Shown here: one piece after another, positions 59,658 through 64,000 of the stretch
Layout of the letters: every line of letters starts with the position of its first letter
Position numbering within the stretch: position 1 is the first letter of the stretch
NCBI GenBank assembly: GCA_028285035.1
Contig: JANQQF010000005.1
Span: 23,775-87,774 of the forward strand
DNA: 64,000 nucleotides
Origin: Phycisphaerae bacterium
GTDB lineage: Bacteria > Chloroflexota > Anaerolineae > 4572-78 > J111
Direction of reading: 5' to 3'
The notes under the pieces: generated by a model
The model's input: only the letters and a program-made list of their open reading frames with translations
Databases searched by the model: none
Told to the model about the DNA's origin: nothing
Translations under genes and position numbers: made by a program

Positions 59658-59682
59658 ATTTACAAACGAGCGTTTTGTAAAT
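59658..59682. promoter_or_regulatory. Candidate PaaX-type operator
   Basis: ATTTACAAA and TTTGTAAAT are perfect 9-bp inverted arms separated by 7 bases, in the divergent region between the repressor and acyl-CoA ligase genes. A TATAAT at 59644-59649 precedes it, so a bound repressor would block the ligase promoter. Confidence 0.55.
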
Positions 59683-59731
59683 AGGTTAGACCATTATAAC
59701 CTTGTTTTATTGATTCAGCTACTGCCACATT

Positions 59732-61288
59732 ATGAACTTAACCCAAGGTCTCAAACGTGCTGTACAAATGAATAGTCAAACCATTGCCACGATTGATGGA
59801 GAGCGACATCACACCTGGCAGACGGTTGGTGAGCGTGTGGCTAAATTTGCTGGTGCCTTGCAGAAACTTGGTTTGCAAACAGGCGACCGGGTAGCAATAC
59901 TGGCTGCAAATTCAGATCGCTATTTTGAGAGCTATTTTGCTATTTTATGGGCGGGCGGGGTGATTGTCCCGCTGAATAGCCGTTGGGCTGGGCCAGAAAT
60001 TGCGTATAGCCTTAATGACAGTGGTGCCCGCTGGCTCATTATAGATGATCTATTTTATGGCACTGTGACTAATATCCGATCTGAACTGTTAACCATTAAA
60101 CAGCTCATTTTTGCTGGGGATGGTGATACCCCTGATGACATATTAAGTTATGAAGAGATGATCTCCCAGGCCAAAGCAATACCTGATGCTCTACGGGGCG
60201 GGGATGATTTGGCTGGGATTTTCTACACCGGGGGGACCACTGGGCTGTCAAAAGGGGTAATGTTGAGCCACACCAACCTGATGAGTAACGCCTTTAGCAC
60301 CATCGGACAACTTGGCCTCGGAATTGATGATCGCTACTTGCACGCAGCTCCGATGTTTCATTTGGCGGATGGCTTGGCAACTTGGGCCGTGACAATGGTC
60401 GCTGGGACTCATATTTTCCCCCGTCGTTTTGTCCCCGCTGACATTTTAGACCATATTCAACACCATCGCGTCACCTTTACCGTGGTTGTGCCGACGATGC
60501 TTCAAATGTTGATGAATGAGGTTGAGGCACACGCTTACGATCTTAGCTCAATGCGCACTTTGTATTATGGGGCTTCGGCCATGCCTGAACCTGTTTTGCG
60601 ACGGGCGATGATGGCTCTTCCCAATTGTCAGTTTTTTGGCTCCTTTGGTATGACCGAACTTGCTCCGATAGCCACTGTACTTTACCCTGCTTACCATAAT
60701 ATTGAACAGGATGCCAGTAAACTTCACTCCGTTGGTCAGGCTACGCTAGGGGTTGAAGTGCGAATCATGGACGAGATGGGGCAAGAGGTCCCCCGAGGGA
60801 CCGTGGGCGAGATTACTGTGCGGGGTCCAAATGTTATGCAGGGCTACTGGGACAAGCCTAAACAAACAGCGATGGCGCTGCGGGATGGCTGGATGCACAG
60901 CGGAGATGCGGCATATATGGATGAAGACGGTTTTGTTTTCATTGTAGATCGCCTCAAGGATATGATCATCACTGGTGGGGAAAATGTGTACTCCACTGAA
61001 GTTGAACGGATTTTATATGAGTATCCCGGTGTGGCCCAGGCCGCTGTCATCGGTATTCCCAATGAGCAATGGGGCGAACAGGTTCATGCGGTCATCATAC
61101 CTAAACCTGATGCTGATTTAGATGCCGAGACCATCATTGCCCACTGCCAAGCCCGGATTGCCCGTTACAAGTGTCCTCGGAGCATCGAATTTCGGGATGA
61201 ACCGCTGCCGCTTTCAGGGGCAGGTAAGGTGCTCAAAATAGCCCTCCGTGAACCGTATTGGCAAGGGCGAGATAAACAAGTCAATTAA
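59732..61288 (+). CDS. Acyl-CoA synthetase (AMP-forming)
   Basis: A 518-residue ANL-superfamily enzyme. ATP loop FYTGGTTGLSKGVMLSH (~168-184), YGASAMPEPVL, GSFGMTELAPIATV (A5), HSGDAAYMDEDGFVFIVDR (A7), MIITGGENVYSTEVE (A8) and C-terminal Lys in LSGAGKVLK. It activates a carboxylic acid to its CoA thioester. The regulator next door and the PaaI-type thioesterase downstream suggest an aryl or aryl-alkyl acid, although the sequence itself is closer to fatty-acid-type ligases than to PaaK. Confidence 0.9.
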   Translation: MNLTQGLKRAVQMNSQTIATIDGERHHTWQTVGERVAKFAGALQKLGLQTGDRVAILAANSDRYFESYFAILWAGGVIVPLNSRWAGPEIAYSLNDSGARWLIIDDLFYGTVTNIRSELLTIKQLIFAGDGDTPDDILSYEEMISQAKAIPDALRGGDDLAGIFYTGGTTGLSKGVMLSHTNLMSNAFSTIGQLGLGIDDRYLHAAPMFHLADGLATWAVTMVAGTHIFPRRFVPADILDHIQHHRVTFTVVVPTMLQMLMNEVEAHAYDLSSMRTLYYGASAMPEPVLRRAMMALPNCQFFGSFGMTELAPIATVLYPAYHNIEQDASKLHSVGQATLGVEVRIMDEMGQEVPRGTVGEITVRGPNVMQGYWDKPKQTAMALRDGWMHSGDAAYMDEDGFVFIVDRLKDMIITGGENVYSTEVERILYEYPGVAQAAVIGIPNEQWGEQVHAVIIPKPDADLDAETIIAHCQARIARYKCPRSIEFRDEPLPLSGAGKVLKIALREPYWQGRDKQVN

Positions 61289-61310
61289 GGATTTGTTAGA
61301 GGAAGAACCT

Positions 61311-62420
61311 ATGACCAAACATAATCCACCCTTTAGAGCTGAACACATTGGTAGCTTACTTCGCCCGCGTCCTCTTAAAGATGCGGCCAAGGCACTTCAT
61401 AAAGGCCATTTGACGAAAGATGCTTATCTTGAGGTTTTGGATCAAGAGATTGCGCGGGTTGTGAAGTTACAAGAAGGGGTTGGGTTACGTTCCATCACCG
61501 ATGGTGAATTCGGACGTTCCTCCTGGTTTGGTTTTTTCTTTGAACGAATGAGTGGCTTTGAGCTAAAACCCTCTCTCTTTAAATTTCACGATGGACAAGG
61601 TAATGATCATGAATGGCCTACTTGTTATACCTGCGATGCGATGCAGCGCCAGGAGCCGATTTGTCTAGATGAATTTGAGCGATTGCAAAGGCTGACCGAA
61701 GCGACAGCTAAAGCTAATTTTCCTTCACCTAGCGCCTTTCATTTTTTCCGTGGGGATCAATGTCGGGACGAAGTTGTTTACCCTGATCTTGAGCAGTGGT
61801 GGGCTGATTTAATTGCGGTCTATCAGGCTGAGGTTCGGGATTTGGCCGTGGCTGGTTGTCGTTACTTGCAAATTGACGAAGTGCCGATGGCGATGTTGTG
61901 TGACGGTGATATTCGGGAACAGGTCCAGCAAATGGGCTATGATCCCAACGCCTTGATCCAAAAATATATTGCTGTGGTCAATGAGGTGCTGTCAGTGCGA
62001 CCAGACGAGATGACCGTGGGAATGCATTTGTGTCGTGGCAATTTTCGCTCGCGCTGGATGGCGCAGGGTGGATATGAACCTGTCGCAGAAGCTCTGTTTA
62101 ACGACCTAAATATCGACACCTTCTTCCTTGAGTACGACAGCGAACGGGCCGGAGATTTTGCTCCGCTCCGTCATCTGGCGGCTGACAAGAGTGTGGTATT
62201 GGGCATCATTACCAGTAAAACGGCAGAGTTGGAAGATAAGGATTTTCTGAAACGACGGATTGATGAAGCGACCCAATATGTCCCGCTTGATCGGTTGGCC
62301 ATTAGCCCGCAATGTGGCTTTGCTAGCGTGGCTGGGGGGAATACCCTGACTGAAGATGAGCAGATGCGGAAACTTGGTTTGGTCGTGGAGATGGCTGACG
62401 AGGTTTGGGGAGAAAGCTGA
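61311..62420 (+). CDS. MetE-like cobalamin-independent methionine synthase family protein
   Basis: A 369-residue protein from the ATG at 61311 (AGAGGAAG); the longer frame overlaps the ligase gene and is rejected. It opens with FRAEHIGSLLRPRPL and has zinc ligands in VGMHLCRGNF (His, Cys) and ISPQCGFAS (Cys), with YLQIDEVPMAM in between. It is the short C-terminal-domain type (YxjG-like), not full MetE. Position between a CoA ligase and a thioesterase suggests a methyl or C1 transfer in the pathway, for example demethylation; real methionine synthesis is the alternative. Confidence 0.85.
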   Translation: MTKHNPPFRAEHIGSLLRPRPLKDAAKALHKGHLTKDAYLEVLDQEIARVVKLQEGVGLRSITDGEFGRSSWFGFFFERMSGFELKPSLFKFHDGQGNDHEWPTCYTCDAMQRQEPICLDEFERLQRLTEATAKANFPSPSAFHFFRGDQCRDEVVYPDLEQWWADLIAVYQAEVRDLAVAGCRYLQIDEVPMAMLCDGDIREQVQQMGYDPNALIQKYIAVVNEVLSVRPDEMTVGMHLCRGNFRSRWMAQGGYEPVAEALFNDLNIDTFFLEYDSERAGDFAPLRHLAADKSVVLGIITSKTAELEDKDFLKRRIDEATQYVPLDRLAISPQCGFASVAGGNTLTEDEQMRKLGLVVEMADEVWGES

Positions 62421-62508
62421 TTAATTGTAAGTGGTGAATTGTCAGTTGTGAATGGTGAATGAAAGTGATGTTACCGCTTACAATGTAATCAAATTTGGAT
62501 GATAGTTA

Positions 62509-62955
62509 ATGACGCAAGATATGGAGGCAGTGGCTAAAGCGGTTGGAGAGCATTTGGCTGTTGCAGATCAGAAAATTTTAGAGTTGCTAGGGATTGAAAT
62601 TGACTCAGTGACACCAGGGCAGGCAGTGTGTCGGATGGTGGTCCGAGATGATATGGTCAATAGCCACGGCTACTGTCATGGTGGCTTGATTTTTACCTTG
62701 GCAGATACCGCTTTCGCCTACGCCTGTAGTTCCAACAATCAGGCAGGGGTGACGTTGTCAGCCAATACAATTTTTTCAACAGCTGCCAAATTAGGGGACA
62801 CCCTAGTGGCCACAGCACGACTGGCCGTTGAAGGTGGTCGTACGGGTAGCTGTGATGTTGAGGTGACCAATCAGACGGGTGAAGTCATCGCCCGCCTGCA
62901 AGGGGTTTGGTATCGGGTGAAACGGCAAATTGTTGAGGCCGTTGATCCTGAATAA
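62509..62955 (+). CDS. paaI: PaaI-type hydroxyphenylacetyl-CoA thioesterase
   Basis: A 148-residue hotdog thioesterase. DDMVNSHGYCHGGLIFTLADTAFAYACSS matches PaaI closely in its first 20 residues (N-S-x-G-x-x-H-G-G and the Asp-bearing helix). PaaI releases dead-end aryl-CoA esters, protecting the CoA pool in phenylacetate catabolism. With the PaaX-type repressor and CoA ligase it supports an aryl-CoA route; no ring epoxidase (PaaABCDE) genes are visible in the window. Confidence 0.87.
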   Translation: MTQDMEAVAKAVGEHLAVADQKILELLGIEIDSVTPGQAVCRMVVRDDMVNSHGYCHGGLIFTLADTAFAYACSSNNQAGVTLSANTIFSTAAKLGDTLVATARLAVEGGRTGSCDVEVTNQTGEVIARLQGVWYRVKRQIVEAVDPE

Positions 62956-62970
62956 TATATAAAACCCATC

Positions 62971-62997
62971 AAGGAGGTGAAACCGAAAAAATTTTAA
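62971..62997 (+). other. Extended Shine-Dalgarno with six-codon mini-frame
   Basis: AAGGAGGTGA contains a GTG that opens a six-codon frame (MKPKKF) ending in TAA. A normal start 5-9 bases beyond is absent. Translation is doubtful; it may be a ribosome standby site about 80 bases before the binding-protein gene. Confidence 0.25.
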
Positions 62998-63055
62998 CAA
63001 TAAAGTTTCATTAGTTCAATCAGTAAACTTACAAAAATTATCGGAGGAGATAATA

Positions 63056-64000
63056 GTGTCGAAGACAATCTTTAAATTTTTAGCTTTACTGTTAGCAATT
63101 GGCCTGATTGTTACTGCTTGTGGCGGCGAAGAGCCAGCTCCGGCTGAAGAACCAGCCCCAGCGGCTGAGGAAGCGGTTGAAGAAGAAGCTGCACCAGAAG
63201 AAGAAGCCGAAGAAGAAGCAATGGCTGAGGAAGAAGAGGCGATGGAAGAAGAAGCGATGATGGAAGAAGATCCGTTGGGCAATATCGTTGTCGAAGCGGG
63301 TGACTCCATCAAGATTGCTTCTGCCCTCGTGATCGCTGGCCCCAACGAAACCCTCGGGGTTGACAGCCAGCGTGGCGTCGAAATCGCCATTGCCGACCGT
63401 GGTGAAGTGGCTGGTCACACCGTTGAATTACAAGCTGAGGATGGTGGCTGTTCAGCTGAGGGTGGCCAAACTGCCGCTCAGAAAATCGCCTCTGATGGTA
63501 GCATCGTGGCCGTGGTTGGACACAACTGTTCTAGCTCTTGTACCCCAGCTGCCCCCATCTACAATGATGCGGGTCTCTCGATGATTTCACCCTCGTGTAC
63601 TGCCCCGTCCCTCACGGGTGACAGCACTCACGTGGACAGCTTCTTGCGAACGGCTCACAACGACAACATTCAGGGTCGGGTGATGGCTGAGTTTGTTTAC
63701 AACGAGTTGGGTCTCCGCTCTGCCGCTACCATCCACGATGGTAGCCCCTACGCTGAGCAGCTCCAGCAAGTTTTCGCTGATGTCTTCGCTGAACTCGGGG
63801 GTGAAATCACCGCTCAAGAAGCGATCAATGTGGGTGACACCGATATGCGACCTGTTTTGACCTCAATCGCGACCGGTTCACCTGACATCATTTACTACCC
63901 GATCTTCATTGCTGAAGGTGGCTTTGTCACCACCCAATCCAAAGAAATCGCTGGTTTGGAAGACACTGTCTTAGCGGGTGCGGATGGGATGATCTCCCCT
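63056..64000 (+). CDS. Branched-chain-amino-acid-type ABC transporter binding lipoprotein, 3' partial
   Basis: It starts at GTG 63056 with GGAGGAG and stays open to the window edge (315 codons). Signal peptide FKFLALLLAIGLIVTAC with a lipobox. A very acidic low-complexity spacer follows (about residues 26-78, made of Glu, Ala and Met). The periplasmic-binding fold type I (Leu/Ile/Val-binding like) is seen in IKIASALVIAGPNETLGVD, GVEIAIADRGEV, AVVGHNCSSSCTPAAPIYN. Four Cys occur around GHNCSSSC and SPSC. Amino acids, amides or aromatic acids are possible ligands. It follows the aryl-CoA genes in the same direction. Confidence 0.9.
   Translation, partial: MSKTIFKFLALLLAIGLIVTACGGEEPAPAEEPAPAAEEAVEEEAAPEEEAEEEAMAEEEEAMEEEAMMEEDPLGNIVVEAGDSIKIASALVIAGPNETLGVDSQRGVEIAIADRGEVAGHTVELQAEDGGCSAEGGQTAAQKIASDGSIVAVVGHNCSSSCTPAAPIYNDAGLSMISPSCTAPSLTGDSTHVDSFLRTAHNDNIQGRVMAEFVYNELGLRSAATIHDGSPYAEQLQQVFADVFAELGGEITAQEAINVGDTDMRPVLTSIATGSPDIIYYPIFIAEGGFVTTQSKEIAGLEDTVLAGADGMISP

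Overview
The window looks like a chromosomal stretch of a Chloroflexota bacterium, probably an Anaerolineae-type lineage. The assignment is an inference from gene style: AAA-like ATPases, Ser/Thr kinases and a GH3 enzyme with long Pro/Thr spacers, a cyclase-ATPase-TPR regulator, BY-kinases, many short dispersed inverted repeats, and moderate GC. No rRNA, tRNA, CRISPR array or intact insertion sequence was recognised by eye.

Layout. 0-7.7 kb: the end of a VOC protein, two overlapping AAA-like ATPase genes (minus strand), then a short plus-strand run of unknown proteins ending in a methyltransferase-like protein. 7.7-15 kb: a hotdog thioesterase, a GDP-fucose synthase, and two Wzz/BY-kinase fusions flanking an ABC exporter. 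15-19.3 kb: repeat-rich DNA with a sulfotransferase remnant, then GNAT, a DUF6916-like protein and three tandem tail-collar (Mdp-like) proteins, closed by a strong terminator. 19.4-32.7 kb: a compact minus-strand cluster of 12 genes, the centre of the window. It holds the core of a lasso-peptide-like RiPP pathway: PqqD-type recognition protein, transglutaminase-like protease, a 59-residue precursor not obvious among longer ORFs, and an asparagine-synthetase-like cyclase. These are followed by an HprK-like kinase, a JmjC-type cupin, a sulfotransferase, a 2OG-Fe(II) oxygenase, a permease fused to VCBS/ASPIC repeats, a PhyH oxygenase, an SGNH hydrolase and a methyltransferase carrying its own PqqD domain. 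Taking Thr-2/x-1 as the leader end (here Val-Gln) gives a 19-residue core with Asp at position 8, atypical Asn at position 1 and Ser at the C-terminus. The C-terminal Ser fits phosphorylation by the kinase, as known for paeninodin. The promoter of this cluster and that of the BY-kinase/ABC-exporter operon share a near-identical 35-bp module, which suggests co-regulation and offers a candidate exporter.

33-37 kb: a frameshifted SRPBCC gene, a methyltransferase, and an ABC-F ATPase whose leader holds a consensus promoter, a 25-codon reading frame starting at the predicted transcription start, and two tandem terminators with interchangeable arms. This is a strong candidate for ribosome-mediated attenuation. 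37-44.8 kb: Ser/Thr kinases, an FHA-winged-helix regulator, a membrane-anchored GH3 enzyme and a small membrane protein. 45-49.2 kb: a metal ABC importer operon behind a 28-bp perfect palindrome at its start site; both permeases end in a winged-helix-like domain. 49-54.3 kb: a frameshifted tyrosine phosphatase, a pyrophosphatase and a cyclase-ATPase-TPR regulator split by a frameshift. 54-64 kb: a catabolic locus with acyl-CoA dehydrogenase, alpha/beta hydrolase, NicX/M29-like protein, PaaX-type repressor, acyl-CoA ligase, MetE-like protein, PaaI-type thioesterase and the start of a branched-chain-amino-acid-type binding lipoprotein cut by the window end.

Four genes are broken by single frameshifts. 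These may be real decay or assembly errors. Start sites were chosen from Shine-Dalgarno spacing and often differ from the longest frame. All family assignments are from reading motifs, not from searches.
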